64,000 nucleotides of DNA, taken from positions 62,001 through 126,000 of the forward strand of contig NZ_JAPDOG010000008.1 of NCBI RefSeq assembly GCF_026013545.1, given 5' to 3'. Under the pieces are notes generated by a model. The model made no database searches and was not told the DNA's origin. It saw only the letters and a program-made list of their open reading frames with translations. Below, in pieces: positions 45,331 through 55,982 of this stretch; position 1 is the first letter of the stretch; each line of letters begins with the position of its first letter. A program made the position numbers and the translations under genes. The stretch is from Defluviimonas salinarum. GTDB lineage: Bacteria; Pseudomonadota; Alphaproteobacteria; Rhodobacterales; Rhodobacteraceae.

Positions 45331-47601
45331 ATGGTTGCCCTGCGCCGAAGCGGCGCGGTCGGACCGGAGGCGGGTTTGAGCATTGCCGAGAAACTGGCGA
45401 GGGAGCGGCGGGCGCGGCTCGCCGCCGAACGCCTGCTTGACCAGAAACAAAGGGAGCTCTTCGCCGCGAATTCCCAGCTCTCGCGCCACGCCCGGTTGCT
45501 CTCCGACCAGATCGTCGAACAGCGCCACGGGCTCGAGGAGGCCCGGCACGAGGCCGAATCGCTGAAGGGTCAGAACAGCCGCTACCAGCACGATCTCGAA
45601 CGCGCCAACGTGGAATCGGAACTCGCCCAGCGGCGGCTCTGGGAGGCGATCGAGACGATCGAGGACGGGTTCGCGGTCTTTGACGCCGATCTTCGGCTGG
45701 TCACGGCGAACCGGGCCTATCTCGGGCTGTTCGGCAAGCACCGCGATTTCGGTGTCGGGTCCGACTACGACACGATTCTCGCGGCCTTCGGCGAGGCCGG
45801 ATTCGGCGATCTCGGGGATGAAACAGTGCAGGACTGGTACCACGCGATGATCGAGCGCATTGGCCGCGACGCGATCGAGCCGACGATCGTCAGCCTTCCG
45901 GACGGCCGCCACATCAAGCTCATCGACCGGCGCGGCGACGCCGGCGATCTGGTGTCCATGGCGCTCGACATCACCGACGCGGTCGCGCGCGAGGCCGAAC
46001 TGGAAGAGGCGCGGGCAAGGGCCGAGGCGGCGAACCGCGCCAAGTCCGCCTTCCTCGCCAACATGAGCCACGAGATCCGAACGCCGATGAACGGTGTCGT
46101 CGGCATGGCCGAGCTTCTCTGCGAGAGCGGGCTGAACGAGGAGCAACGGCTCTTCGCCGAGACGATCAAGTCGTCCGGCGAGGCGCTTCTGGCCATCATC
46201 AATGACGTGCTCGATTACTCGAAGATCGAGGCGGAGAAGCTGAAGCTGTATCCTGAGCCGTTCGATCTCGAGCGCTGCCTGCACGAAGTCATGCTGCTCC
46301 TGCAGCCTGCCGCACGCGACAAGGGAATCAAGCTTCTGGTCGATTTCGACCTGTTCCTGCCGACGCGATATGTCGGCGACAGGGGGCGGATCCGTCAGAT
46401 CGTCACCAACCTGATCGGCAATGCGGTGAAATTCACCGACACGGGCCACGTCCTGTCGAGGGTTGTCGGGATCGAGGGGTCCGATGGACGGTTCGACCTT
46501 CACATCACCGTCGAGGATACCGGCATCGGCATTCCGGTGGACTTCATCGACCATGTCTTCGGCGAATTCAACCAGATCGAAGATCAGTCGAACCGCAAGT
46601 TCGAGGGCACCGGTCTCGGCCTTGCGATCAGCCGACAGCTCGTCGAGCTCATGGGGGGCGCGATCTGGGTCGACAGTGAGCCGGGGAAGGGGTCGTGCTT
46701 CGGTTTCCGCGTGACGCTGGCGCCGGCCGAGCCGCGCGATCCGGTCGACAAGCCTGACCGGCCGATCCTCCTCAAGCGGGCGCTGATCGTCGACGATGTT
46801 CAGATCAACCGGGTGATCCTCGAACGTCAACTCGAGACCTACGGGCTCGAGGTGACGATGTGCACCACTCCGGCCGAGGCATTGCGCGCCGCATCGGCGC
46901 ATCCGTTCGACGTGATCCTGACCGATCACGAGATGCCGGACATGAACGGTCCCGCCCTGGCCGCCGCTCTCCGGTCGGCCGGGGTCGGCGCGCCGGTCGT
47001 ACTGCTGTCGTCGGACCCCGCCGCCGTTGACGGCCCGTCCGCGGGTCTGGCGGCGGTGCTTTGCAAGCCGATCCTGCGCCGCGAGCTGTTTCGTACACTA
47101 GAGGACCTCTCCTATCCCGCCACCGGCGAGCCCGCACCCGCCAGCCAGGACGCCGCCGAGCCCCCAGACGCGGGCGGTAGGCAGATGCGCGTGCTTGCCG
47201 CCGAGGACAACCGCACCAACCAGCTCGTGTTCCGCAAGATGGTCGCCGATTTCGACATCGACCTCACGTTTGCCCGCAATGGGCGCGAAGCGGTCGAGAA
47301 ATGGCGCAGTTTCAAGCCCGACCTGATCTTCATGGACATCTCCATGCCGGAGATGGACGGCCGCGAGGCCGCCCGGGCGATCCGGGCGATCGAGGCCGAG
47401 CAGGGCCTGCCGAAAGTGCCGATCGTGGCGCTCACGGCGCATGTCATGGAAGGCGACCGGGATGCAGTCAGTGCAGCCGGAATCGACGAGTACCTGACGA
47501 AGCCACTCAAGAAGGTCGCGATTTCCTCGAAAATCGACGCGTATTGCCCGCCCTCGGCGAGGCCAGCGCATGACTTGTCGGCGCGCCCCGGTCCGACCTG
47601 A
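45331..47601 (+). CDS. Soluble hybrid histidine kinase with two receiver domains
   Basis: A 756-aa sensor kinase with no membrane helix. Order: coiled coil (about residues 15-100), PAS-like domain (about 105-220, WEAIETIEDGFAVFDADLRL), HisKA with phospho-acceptor His247 (ANMSHEIRTPMNG), HATPase with N (NLIGNAVKFTD) and G (EGTGLGLAISRQL) boxes, REC1 with Asp532 (LTDHEMPDMNG) and REC2 with Asp669 (FMDISMPEMDG). Both receivers keep their Asp and a Lys. No HPt domain or cognate regulator is adjacent. The ATG at 45331 follows GGAGCGTC. The signal is unknown. Confidence 0.9.
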   Translation: MVALRRSGAVGPEAGLSIAEKLARERRARLAAERLLDQKQRELFAANSQLSRHARLLSDQIVEQRHGLEEARHEAESLKGQNSRYQHDLERANVESELAQRRLWEAIETIEDGFAVFDADLRLVTANRAYLGLFGKHRDFGVGSDYDTILAAFGEAGFGDLGDETVQDWYHAMIERIGRDAIEPTIVSLPDGRHIKLIDRRGDAGDLVSMALDITDAVAREAELEEARARAEAANRAKSAFLANMSHEIRTPMNGVVGMAELLCESGLNEEQRLFAETIKSSGEALLAIINDVLDYSKIEAEKLKLYPEPFDLERCLHEVMLLLQPAARDKGIKLLVDFDLFLPTRYVGDRGRIRQIVTNLIGNAVKFTDTGHVLSRVVGIEGSDGRFDLHITVEDTGIGIPVDFIDHVFGEFNQIEDQSNRKFEGTGLGLAISRQLVELMGGAIWVDSEPGKGSCFGFRVTLAPAEPRDPVDKPDRPILLKRALIVDDVQINRVILERQLETYGLEVTMCTTPAEALRAASAHPFDVILTDHEMPDMNGPALAAALRSAGVGAPVVLLSSDPAAVDGPSAGLAAVLCKPILRRELFRTLEDLSYPATGEPAPASQDAAEPPDAGGRQMRVLAAEDNRTNQLVFRKMVADFDIDLTFARNGREAVEKWRSFKPDLIFMDISMPEMDGREAARAIRAIEAEQGLPKVPIVALTAHVMEGDRDAVSAAGIDEYLTKPLKKVAISSKIDAYCPPSARPAHDLSARPGPT

Positions 47602-47739
47602 CCGCGCTGCGCGCTCGGCCTTGGGTTCAGCGCGCCGAGCGGACGGACCATCCGCCGGGGGCGGTGCGCGGTGTCCATGGCCGGGTCGCAAACGGGCTGA
47701 TCGACGGTGCGGCGGACCTGGGAAGTGCCGGCGTCCGGC

Positions 47740-48762
47740 TCAGCGCCGACCGAGCATCGCCAGCCGGATCAGCGCCCGCTCCATTACCGCCATCGCCGGC
47801 GCGCGCGAGGCGGAGCGCAGCGTCAAGTCGGTGTCGGTCAGGATGCCGATTGCGTTCTCCAGCCGGTGCATGCCCCAGTTCTGCGCCTGCCGGAGCATCC
47901 TGTCGCGGCGCGGTCCGAAAACCGGTGGCCGCATCCGGGCGATGCCCTCGCTCGGGCCGCCCGGCGCGGAGGCGGCCATATGCAGGGTGCGAAAATGGCG
48001 CATCGCGGCGATCGACAGGGTGACCGGGTTCACCCCCTGGCCTTCCAGCCGGCGCATGAGCGGTCCGACATCGGCTACGCGGGTCTCGGCGACGGCGTGA
48101 AGGACGTCGTCGACCTCCGCCTCGATCGTCGCGGGCGCGCAGGCCGCGACTTCAGCGGGCGCCAGCGGCGCGGAATCGCCGAACTTGTAGAGCGCAATCT
48201 TCTCCACCGTCTGCCGGAAATCGCCCGGATCGAGATCACGGGCCAGCGCGAGCAGATCGGTCATCGCCTCGCGGCCGATCTCGGTGAGGCCTGCCTTGGC
48301 AAGCACCGCCTCGATCTCCTCGCGCGAGGGCGGGTCGTCGTAGATCCCGGCCGCATAGGCGTTCGGATGCTCCTCGAAGGCCTTTTTCAGCGCCGAAGCC
48401 TTGGTCAGGCTGCCGGCCGTCACCACCAGCATCGCGTCGCCCGGCTTCCAGTCTGCGAGGGCGGCTTTCAGCACCGGCGCGAGCCCGTCGGCGGCGTCCT
48501 CGACGAAGGCCACGCGCGGGCCGGGGAAGAAGCCTTGCGCCTTCAGCGCATCCGCGACGAGGGCGGGATCCTTGCGCAGGTCGGCGGCCGGGATCCGCGT
48601 CAGCCGCATCTCGGCCTCGCCCTCGGGCCCGATGAGCGCGGCGATGACCTCCTGCCGCTTCAGCGCGACCCGCATTCCGTCGGCGCCGAAGATCAGGAGC
48701 CCCGCCCTGTCGGGCTCCGGCTTCGCGAAGAAGCGGGTGGCCGCGGCGCCCGCGAGCTTCAC
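47740..48762 (-). CDS. holA: DNA polymerase III delta subunit HolA
   Basis: Clamp-loader subunit that opens the beta sliding clamp. The 340-aa length and blocks RMRPPVFGPRRDRMLRQA and GILTDTDLTLRSAS are typical of the alphaproteobacterial family. It is the third gene of leuS-lptE-holA, overlapping lptE by 4 nt, the classic proteobacterial order. Confidence 0.93.
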   Translation of the reverse strand: MKLAGAAATRFFAKPEPDRAGLLIFGADGMRVALKRQEVIAALIGPEGEAEMRLTRIPAADLRKDPALVADALKAQGFFPGPRVAFVEDAADGLAPVLKAALADWKPGDAMLVVTAGSLTKASALKKAFEEHPNAYAAGIYDDPPSREEIEAVLAKAGLTEIGREAMTDLLALARDLDPGDFRQTVEKIALYKFGDSAPLAPAEVAACAPATIEAEVDDVLHAVAETRVADVGPLMRRLEGQGVNPVTLSIAAMRHFRTLHMAASAPGGPSEGIARMRPPVFGPRRDRMLRQAQNWGMHRLENAIGILTDTDLTLRSASRAPAMAVMERALIRLAMLGRR

Positions 48763-49256
48763 GGGCGCTTCCCGTTGCCCGAGGTCGCGATCAGTTGGGT
48801 AACGATCTGATCGGCGAGGATCCGCATCAGGCGGGTCCGGGCGTCGGCCTCGGCCGCTTCGGTGGAGACCGGCGTGCCGAAGGCGGAATAGCTCGTGAAC
48901 GAGGTTACCCGGCCCGAACTGACGGTCTCGTTGGTCTCCGCGTTGCGCAGGGTAAAGCTGGCGGAGCCGATCACCTGGTATCGGTTGATCGCGTTGTCCG
49001 GCGCGACCGACTGTTCGACCGTCCGGGTGTCGATCCCGTAGCCGAGCTGGAACTCGGGAGAGCGGGTGCGTCCGAGCCGCTCCTCCAGCCGCTCGACAAG
49101 ATCGAAACCGTCCTTGTCGCTGGGCGCGTCAACCGTCACCCGGTCGAGCAGCTCGACCGCGGCGCCGTTCGGGCCATAGGCCGGGGTGAAGCCGCAGCCG
49201 ACGAGCGCGGCGGCGGCCAGGAGGGCAAGGATATGTCTGCGCTCAGACCACGACAT
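48759..49256 (-). CDS. lptE: LPS-assembly lipoprotein LptE
   Basis: Outer-membrane lipoprotein that plugs LptD in LPS insertion. The 165-aa precursor has a signal with lipobox LVGC, then GFTPAYG, a hallmark of alphaproteobacterial LptE. The beginning of the gene overlaps the end of leuS by 14 nt, and its end overlaps holA by 4 nt. Confidence 0.92.
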   Translation of the reverse strand: MSWSERRHILALLAAAALVGCGFTPAYGPNGAAVELLDRVTVDAPSDKDGFDLVERLEERLGRTRSPEFQLGYGIDTRTVEQSVAPDNAINRYQVIGSASFTLRNAETNETVSSGRVTSFTSYSAFGTPVSTEAAEADARTRLMRILADQIVTQLIATSGNGKRP

Positions 49257-51798
49257 TGACGATGCGGCCCGGAACGACGATCAGTTTCTTCGGCGCGGCC
49301 CCGGCCAGCGCCCGGATCACCGCCTCGTCCGCGAGCACGATCTTCTCGACCTCGGCGGGGGCCATGTCCTTGGGAACGCTGATTTCCGCGCGGCGCTTGC
49401 CATTGATCTGGATCGGCAGGACCACGGTGTCCTCGGCCAACATCGCCGGATCGGCTTTCGGCCAGGGGGCCGCGGCGACGAGCCCCTCGCCCCCGACCAA
49501 CGCCCAGACATCCTCGGCCAGGTGCGGCACCATCGGCGCCATGAGCTGCGCAAGCGTCCGCATCGCGGTGCGCTTCGTCGCCGCAGAGGCGTCGGATTTC
49601 GAGAAGGTGTTGGTGAACTCGTAGAGCTTCGCCACCGCCTTGTTGAAGGCAAAGCCCTCGATCCCCGCCGTCACGTCGGCGACGGCGCGGTGCATGGCCT
49701 TCAGGAGCGCCTCGTCCTGCGACGTATCGGTGCCGCCGCGGCTATCGATCTCGGCGGCGAGCCGCCAGACGCGGGCGAGGTGCTTCTGCGTCGCCTCGGC
49801 GCCCGAGGCGGTCCATTCGACGTCGCGCTCGGGAGGGCTGTCGGACATGACGAACCAGCGCGCGGTGTCAGCGCCGTAGCGGGCGATGATGTCCATCGGG
49901 TCGACGACGTTCTTCTTCGACTTCGACATCTTGATGACAGGCCCGATCTCGACCGGAGTGCCGTCCTTGAGACGGGCGCCCTCGGCATCCCGAATCACGT
50001 CGTCGGGCGTGTGCCAGACCGGGCGGCCGTCCGGCCCGCGCGTCGCATAGGTCTCGTGCGTGACCATGCCTTGGGTGAAGAGCGCGTTGAAGGGCTCGAT
50101 CGCCTTCCTGGGCAGGTGGCCGGTCAGGTGCATCGCCCGGGCGAAGAAGCGGGAATAGAGAAGGTGCAGGATCGCGTGTTCGATGCCGCCGATGTACTGG
50201 TCGACGTTCATCCAGTAGTCGGCGTCTTCCGCGCTCGTCGGGGTCGTGGCGCGCGGCGCGGTGAAGCGGGCATAGTACCAGGACGAATCGACGAACGTGT
50301 CCATCGTGTCCGTCTCGCGCCGGGCCGGCGCGCCGCAGTTCGGGCAGGCGCAGTCGCGCCAGGTCGGGTGACGGTCCAGGGGATTGCCCGGCTGGTCGAA
50401 GCTGACGTCGTAGGGCAGCTCGATCGGCAGGTTCTCCTTCCTCTCCGGCACAACGCCGCAATCGGCGCAATGCACGACCGGGATCGGGCAGCCCCAGTAG
50501 CGCTGGCGGCTCACGCCCCAGTCGCGCAGGCGGTAGTTGGTGACGCCACGGCCGACGCCCTTGGCCTCACAGTGGGCGATGGCTGCATCGACGGCCTCGT
50601 CCCCGGTCTGAACCTCGGACCCGGCGAAGCCGCGAACGTAGCGGACGCGCTCGGACTTCATCGGGACGAAAGCCTCGGCGAGCGGCGCGTCGTCGGCGCC
50701 CTCAGCGACAAAGACCGCCGGGATCGGGAGGCCGTATTTTGTCGCGAAGTCGAAATCGCGCTGGTCATGGGCCGGGCAGCCAAAGATCGCGCCGGTGCCG
50801 TAGTCCATGAGGATGAAGTTGGCGATGTAGACCGGAAGTTCCCAAGTCTTGTCAAAGGGATGGTGGACGCGGATGCCGGTGTCGAGGCCCTTCTTCTCGG
50901 CCTTCTCCAGCGCCTCTTCCGAGGTGCCGATGCGACGGCATTCGGCGACGAATTCGGCGATCCTCGGGTCGTGCCGCTCAAGGTGTTTGGCGAGCGGATG
51001 GTCGGGCGAGATCGCGGCGAAGGAGGCGCCCATCAGCGTGTCGGGCCGGGTCGTGTAGACCTCCAGCCGGTCGAAGCCCTCGGGCGCGCCCGAGGTCGAG
51101 AAGGCGAATTGCAGGCCGCGCGATTTGCCGATCCAGTTGGCCTGCATCAGCCGCACCTTCTCGGGCCAGTCCTTCAGACCGTCGAGCGCCTCGAGCAGCT
51201 CGCCCGCGAAGTCCGAGATGCGGAAGAACCACTGGGTCAGTTCGCGCCGTTCCACCTCGGCGCCCGAGCGCCAGCCCTTGCCGTCGATCACCTGCTCGTT
51301 GGCGAGCACGGTCATGTCGACCGGGTCCCAGTTCACCACCGCGTTCTTGCGGTAGACGAGGCCCTTTTCCATGAAGTCGATGAACATCGCTTGCTGCTGG
51401 CCGTAATACTCCGGATCGCAGGTGGCGAATTCGCGGCTCCAGTCGATCGAGAGGCCGAGGGGCTTCATCTGGTCGCGCATCACCGCGATGTTGCCGTAGG
51501 TCCAGTCCTTGGGATGGCCGCCGCGCTCCATCGCCGCGTTCTCGGCGGGCATGCCGAAGGCATCCCAGCCCATCGGGTGCAGCACCGAATAGCCGCAGGA
51601 AGACTTGTAGCGTGCCACGACGTCGCCCATCGTGTAGTTGCGCACATGGCCGATATGGATGCGCCCCGACGGGTAGGGGAACATCTCGAGCACATAGTAC
51701 TTCGGCCGCGCGGGATCGCGCCGTGCTGCGAAGCATCCGGCCTGTTCCCAGGCTTCTTGCCATTTCGGCTCGGTGACGGCGGGGTCGTAACGCGACAT
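49243..51798 (-). CDS. leuS: Leucyl-tRNA synthetase
   Basis: Class I aminoacyl-tRNA synthetase charging tRNA-Leu. The 851-aa protein has the HIGH box ([12 protein letters not shown], about residues 43-54), the CP1 editing domain, a zinc-type Cys cluster (CADCG, later CPNCG) and the KMSKS loop ([12 protein letters not shown], about 620). First gene of leuS-lptE-holA. Confidence 0.97.
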   Translation of the reverse strand: MSRYDPAVTEPKWQEAWEQAGCFAARRDPARPKYYVLEMFPYPSGRIHIGHVRNYTMGDVVARYKSSCGYSVLHPMGWDAFGMPAENAAMERGGHPKDWTYGNIAVMRDQMKPLGLSIDWSREFATCDPEYYGQQQAMFIDFMEKGLVYRKNAVVNWDPVDMTVLANEQVIDGKGWRSGAEVERRELTQWFFRISDFAGELLEALDGLKDWPEKVRLMQANWIGKSRGLQFAFSTSGAPEGFDRLEVYTTRPDTLMGASFAAISPDHPLAKHLERHDPRIAEFVAECRRIGTSEEALEKAEKKGLDTGIRVHHPFDKTWELPVYIANFILMDYGTGAIFGCPAHDQRDFDFATKYGLPIPAVFVAEGADDAPLAEAFVPMKSERVRYVRGFAGSEVQTGDEAVDAAIAHCEAKGVGRGVTNYRLRDWGVSRQRYWGCPIPVVHCADCGVVPERKENLPIELPYDVSFDQPGNPLDRHPTWRDCACPNCGAPARRETDTMDTFVDSSWYYARFTAPRATTPTSAEDADYWMNVDQYIGGIEHAILHLLYSRFFARAMHLTGHLPRKAIEPFNALFTQGMVTHETYATRGPDGRPVWHTPDDVIRDAEGARLKDGTPVEIGPVIKMSKSKKNVVDPMDIIARYGADTARWFVMSDSPPERDVEWTASGAEATQKHLARVWRLAAEIDSRGGTDTSQDEALLKAMHRAVADVTAGIEGFAFNKAVAKLYEFTNTFSKSDASAATKRTAMRTLAQLMAPMVPHLAEDVWALVGGEGLVAAAPWPKADPAMLAEDTVVLPIQINGKRRAEISVPKDMAPAEVEKIVLADEAVIRALAGAAPKKLIVVPGRIVNVVV

Positions 51799-51917
51799 GT
51801 CTGTTTCCTCGGCGCTTGGCTCGGCCGGTTATACAAGCGCCGCGCGCAAGGTCCAGAGTTTCCCTCAGGACCCGCTTTACGGTGTTAACAGCTTTCAGCT
51901 GACAGGCGGCGCGGCGC

Positions 51918-52445
51918 TCAGAGTTTGCTGTCGCGGATGCGAAGTTGACGCGCCCGGGTCAGGATCGCGTCTTCGACGGCCTGGGCGGTGGCGGTGTCGA
52001 CCGGCCCGGACTTGGACATCAGCGCGACCTTCAGCGACCGCGCATCAAGCGCCGGATCCTGCACGTAGATCGTGGCGCGGTAGGCACGTCCGCCGCCGGG
52101 CGGGGTTCCGAAGCCCGTCACGATCACCCCCGAGAACGGATCGACCGACTGAACCGGAAGGAAATCGAGCACTTCGAGCGAGGCTTGCCAGAGGTACTTG
52201 TTGACCTCCAGCGTGGTGTTAGGATCGGAGGAATTCGTGAACAGATCCCACACGGTGGAGCGCTCCGGCGCGGGCGAGATGCGGGCCAGATTCTCCCGCT
52301 GCGCATCGGCAGCGGCGCGGGCCTCGAGCGTGGCGAGATCGGTCGCGGGTGCGCGCGGTCCGAAGATGCCGCCGCTGCTGCAGGCCGCCAGAGAAGACAC
52401 GATCCCGCCGAGAATCGCTCCGCGCACCAAGAACCGGATCTTCAT
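51918..52445 (-). CDS. DUF3576 lipoprotein
   Basis: A 175-aa putative outer-membrane-associated lipoprotein: signal peptide with lipobox LAAC (Cys at about residue 22), then the DUF3576 pattern TVWDLFTNSSDPNTTLEVNK and SVDPFSGVIVTGFGTPPG. Function unknown; the family is conserved in alphaproteobacteria, often next to leuS as here. The ATG at 52445 was chosen over a GTG two codons upstream. Confidence 0.87.
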   Translation of the reverse strand: MKIRFLVRGAILGGIVSSLAACSSGGIFGPRAPATDLATLEARAAADAQRENLARISPAPERSTVWDLFTNSSDPNTTLEVNKYLWQASLEVLDFLPVQSVDPFSGVIVTGFGTPPGGGRAYRATIYVQDPALDARSLKVALMSKSGPVDTATAQAVEDAILTRARQLRIRDSKL

Positions 52446-52699
52446 GAGCACCCCGTGACTGTGTTGCTTCGCTGTCTAGCCGAGCCGATCCCTGCGAACA
52501 AGGCCTTTCCGGCAATGGGAACGGGGCCATGCGCGATGCCGCGCAGCGGGACTGTGGCAAGAACGCACCATCACGGTTCGGTATTTCCAGGCACTCCGCC
52601 CTTTCCGTTGCATTGCCGCGGCTAACTGGAGAAATAGACGCATACCCAATTCGGATTCCCCTGAGTTGGGCCCACCTTAAGACAACGAGGGAATACGAA

Positions 52700-53665
52700 A
52701 TGAAAAAGCTTCTTCTCGCTTCCACCGCTCTCGTCGGCTTCGCCGGCGCCGCGGCTGCGGAAGTTTCGCTGTCGGGCTACGCCGAAATCGGCGTCCGCGG
52801 CGGCTCGGGCGACTTCGGCACCGTGACTGCGATCGAGACCCAGTTCCACAACGACGTCGTCATCAACTTCAACTTCTCCGGCTCGACCGACAACGGCCTC
52901 GACTTCGGCGGTAAGGTTCAGCTCGACGACTCGAACGGCTCGAACCCGAACGGCACCCCGGCGTTCGACGACGAAGCGTTCTTCGTTTCGGGCACCTTCG
53001 GCCGCGTCACCCTGGGTGAGACCGACGGCGCGTTCGACTGGGCGCTCTCGGAAATCTACTCGGGCACCTCGCTCAACGACGATCACTCGACCCATGCCGG
53101 CGCCTACTGGTTCACCGGTCTTGACGGCTCGTACGACAACCAGATCGCTCGCTACGAATACTCGTTCGGCGACTTCGGCGTCGCGGTTTCGGCCGAAAAC
53201 GACGACAGCGGCGTGGGCGATGCCGTCTGGGGTCTCGGTGGTAAGTGGGCTGGCACGTTCTCCGGCGTTGATGCCGCCGCCGGCATCGCTGTCCAGGACA
53301 ACGGCACCAACACCGTTTGGGGTCTGAGCGGCAGCGTCGTGATGCAGCAGGGCTTCTCGCTCTCGGCTGGCTACGCTGACCTCGACGGCACCGCGTTCCA
53401 CACCTCGAACGGCTACACCACCGTTCCGCTGTCCGACTCCTGGTGGGGCCTCGGCGCCGCCTACACGACCGGCGCTCTGACCGTCGGCGCCAACTACGGC
53501 GCGTTCGACACCGACATGGGCACCGTCGATGGCTGGGGCCTCGTGGCGAACTACGACCTCGGTGGCGGCGCTGTTGCCATGGCCGGCTACGGCTCGGGCG
53601 ACGCTGCTTCCTGGAACGGCGGCGGCAAGGACACCTGGTCGGTGGGTCTCGGCCTGTCGTTCTGA
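52700..53665 (+). CDS. Rhodobacter-type porin
   Basis: Trimeric outer-membrane diffusion channel. The 321-aa precursor has a signal peptide ending AAA (about residue 21) followed by EVSLSGYAEIGVRGG, and ends in LSF with the C-terminal Phe needed for BAM recognition. Alternating beta strands (about 16) are rich in Gly, Asp and Asn. Codon choice is unusually uniform (GGC, AAC, TCG, CTC), suggesting very high expression. GAGGGAATACGAA precedes the ATG; the 254-bp gap upstream is likely a strong regulated promoter, and a strong terminator follows. Confidence 0.92.
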   Translation: MKKLLLASTALVGFAGAAAAEVSLSGYAEIGVRGGSGDFGTVTAIETQFHNDVVINFNFSGSTDNGLDFGGKVQLDDSNGSNPNGTPAFDDEAFFVSGTFGRVTLGETDGAFDWALSEIYSGTSLNDDHSTHAGAYWFTGLDGSYDNQIARYEYSFGDFGVAVSAENDDSGVGDAVWGLGGKWAGTFSGVDAAAGIAVQDNGTNTVWGLSGSVVMQQGFSLSAGYADLDGTAFHTSNGYTTVPLSDSWWGLGAAYTTGALTVGANYGAFDTDMGTVDGWGLVANYDLGGGAVAMAGYGSGDAASWNGGGKDTWSVGLGLSF

Positions 53666-53690
53666 TCGAACGCACGATCGATCAAATCGG

Positions 53691-53719
53691 AAAGAGCGGG
53701 CCTTGTGCCCGCTCTTTTT
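53691..53719 (+). terminator. Rho-independent terminator of the porin gene
   Basis: A perfect 11-bp stem (53691-53701 with 53707-53717), a 5-nt loop CTTGT, and a run of T ending at 53719. It begins 26 nt after the stop codon. Confidence 0.92.
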
Positions 53720-53816
53720 CTTTGGGCATCATTTGCCGATCGCTTCGTCCCGGCAACTCGACACTCCGCGGTGCTGGCGCTAATGTCCGCGCGATCGTGT
53801 GGCCTTGGAGATAGAG

Positions 53817-55982
53817 ATGGCGGTGCTGACGGCGACGGAAATCCAGAACACCTATGCCGAGGCGCTCAAGCTTCAGACTGCCGGCAATCGCGAAGCCGCG
53901 CTGAAGATCTATCTCGACATCATCAAGGATCACCCGCGCGTCGCGGAGGCGCAGTACCAGATCGGTGTGATCCACATGGCGGAGAACCGCTTCACGCGCG
54001 CCATCCCGCATCTCGAAGCCGCCGCCCAGCTGAAGCCGGGAGAAGGCGCGATCTGGAAGATCTGGACCGAGGCCGTGGCGCTCGGCGGCGACGCGGCGGC
54101 CGAGGAGACCTATCTGCGGCTGCTGAAATCTGCCCCGGTGCCGGTCAACATCAAGCTCGCACTGCAGGACCGCTTCGGGGCGCGACGCAGCTCGACGCGC
54201 CCGGCGACGCGGGGCGTGCCGCCCGCCGAGATGCGGCGGCTGCTCGGAATGATGGAGGCCTCGCGCCCGGCCGAGGCCGAACAGTTCGCCGCGCGGCTCT
54301 TGATCGCCCATCCCGGCTCGGCGCCGGTCCTGAACATTCTCGCGACGGCGCAGGCGGTCCAGGGCAAGGCCGCGCAGGCCGATGCGGCGTTCCGCAAGGC
54401 GATCGCGGCGGATCCGGGCTATGCCGAGGCGCATGACAATTTCGGGCGCTTCCTGATCGACCTACGCCGCGAGGACGAAGCTGTCCGCCACTTCCGCGAA
54501 GCCGTGATTCTGGCTCCGGGCCTGCCCTCCGCGCTGGTCAATTTCGCAAGCGCCCTCACGCGGTCGGGCAATTCCGAGCCGGCACTCGTTCTGCTCGAAC
54601 GCGCCGAGCGCGCCGGGGTCGATTCCGCCCCCCTGCATATGGCGATCGGCAATGTGCGGATGCGCACGAAGAACTACGCCGGCGCCGAGGAGGCGTTCGC
54701 GCGGGCGCTCGAGGTATCCAATGGCAAGGTGATCGAAGCGATCGGCATGCTCGCGCAGGCGCAGGCCCGCATCGGCAAGGACGACGAGGCGCTGGCGAAC
54801 TTCAACCGCGCGCTGGAGCTCGACAAGGATTCGCCGGTCGCGACCGCCGGCAAGGCGACCCTGTTGCAGGCTTTCGGGGATTTCGAGGAGGCGGATGTCC
54901 TGTTCCGGCGCAGCTTCGAGCTCGATCCCGACAACGGCGAGAATTACCGGGTCTTCATCGCCTCGCACAAGACCAAGCCGGGCGATCCGATCATCGACCA
55001 GATGCTGCGGCAGTATGAGAACCCCCGACTGTCCGTCACCGACCGCATGAACCTCGGCTTCGCCCTAGCGAAGGCGCTGGAGGACACCAAGGACTACGGC
55101 CGCGTCTTCCACTATCTCGACGAGGCCAACCGGCTGATGTGGGCGGCCTCGCCGCACAACATGGCGGCGCGGCGCAAGGTCGTGGACATGACCAAGAGCG
55201 CCTACGCGGATTTTGACTGGCACGGCGCCTCGATCGAAGGCGCGACGGACTACGCGCCGATCTTCGTGACCGGCATGCCGCGCTCGGGAACGACGCTCGT
55301 GGAGCAGATCATCGCCAGCCATTCCACGGTCGCCGGCGCCGGCGAGGTGGGCGAGGCGGCGCAATCCGCGCACCGGTTTCTCGCGGACGGCAAGAACGCG
55401 CGGGCGGTCGGCGAGATCCCGGCGGCGGAGATCGCTGATCTCGGCCGCGAGATGGAGCGGATCCTGCGGGCGCGGCGCCCGGAGGCCGAACGGGTCACAG
55501 ACAAGTCGATCCAGTCCTACATGCATCTCGGGTTGATCCGGCTCGCCATGCCGAACGCGCGCTTCGTCGTCGTCCGGCGTGACCCGCGTGACAACCTGCT
55601 GTCGATCTACAAGAACAAGTTCCCCGAGGACACGCACCAGTATGCCTATGACCAGCGCGAACTCGTGCGCTACTACGGCACCTTCGTCGAGATGATCGAC
55701 TTCTGGCGCGAGCTCGTGCCCGACTGGTTCTACGAGGTCCAGTACGAAGAGCTCGTGGCCAATCCCGAGGAGGAGACGCGCAAGCTGATCGCGGCCTGCG
55801 GGCTCGACTGGGAGGATGCCTGCCTGAGCTTCCACGAGAACAAGCGCAAGATCGAAACCCTGTCGGTCTACCAGGTGCGACAGCCGATCACCAAGAGCTC
55901 GGTCAAGGGCTGGCAGCGCTACGAGAAGGAGCTGAAGCCGATGCTCGATGCGCTGCGGGAAGGCGGATATGTCGCTGACTGA
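53817..55982 (+). CDS. TPR-containing sulfotransferase
   Basis: A 721-aa fusion: TPR solenoid (about residues 1-400; repeats such as AYAEAHDNFGRFLIDLRRED) followed by a PAPS-dependent sulfotransferase domain. The 5'-phosphosulfate loop FVTGMPRSGTTLVEQ is near residue 482 and the 3'-phosphate motif RRDPRDNLLSIYKNKF near 588. The acceptor is unknown; such proteins are common in marine Rhodobacterales and may modify envelope glycans or peptides. The ATG at 53817 follows GGAG. Its end overlaps yggS by 14 nt. Confidence 0.9.
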   Translation: MAVLTATEIQNTYAEALKLQTAGNREAALKIYLDIIKDHPRVAEAQYQIGVIHMAENRFTRAIPHLEAAAQLKPGEGAIWKIWTEAVALGGDAAAEETYLRLLKSAPVPVNIKLALQDRFGARRSSTRPATRGVPPAEMRRLLGMMEASRPAEAEQFAARLLIAHPGSAPVLNILATAQAVQGKAAQADAAFRKAIAADPGYAEAHDNFGRFLIDLRREDEAVRHFREAVILAPGLPSALVNFASALTRSGNSEPALVLLERAERAGVDSAPLHMAIGNVRMRTKNYAGAEEAFARALEVSNGKVIEAIGMLAQAQARIGKDDEALANFNRALELDKDSPVATAGKATLLQAFGDFEEADVLFRRSFELDPDNGENYRVFIASHKTKPGDPIIDQMLRQYENPRLSVTDRMNLGFALAKALEDTKDYGRVFHYLDEANRLMWAASPHNMAARRKVVDMTKSAYADFDWHGASIEGATDYAPIFVTGMPRSGTTLVEQIIASHSTVAGAGEVGEAAQSAHRFLADGKNARAVGEIPAAEIADLGREMERILRARRPEAERVTDKSIQSYMHLGLIRLAMPNARFVVVRRDPRDNLLSIYKNKFPEDTHQYAYDQRELVRYYGTFVEMIDFWRELVPDWFYEVQYEELVANPEEETRKLIAACGLDWEDACLSFHENKRKIETLSVYQVRQPITKSSVKGWQRYEKELKPMLDALREGGYVAD

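Noticed and set aside
49186-51888. Plus-strand open frame of about 900 codons opposite leuS
   Set aside because: leuS is complete with HIGH and KMSKS motifs; the opposite frame is compositional noise.
52560-52620. Sigma-54-type promoter before the porin
   Set aside because: A GGCAC is present, but the TTGC element is not at the required spacing.
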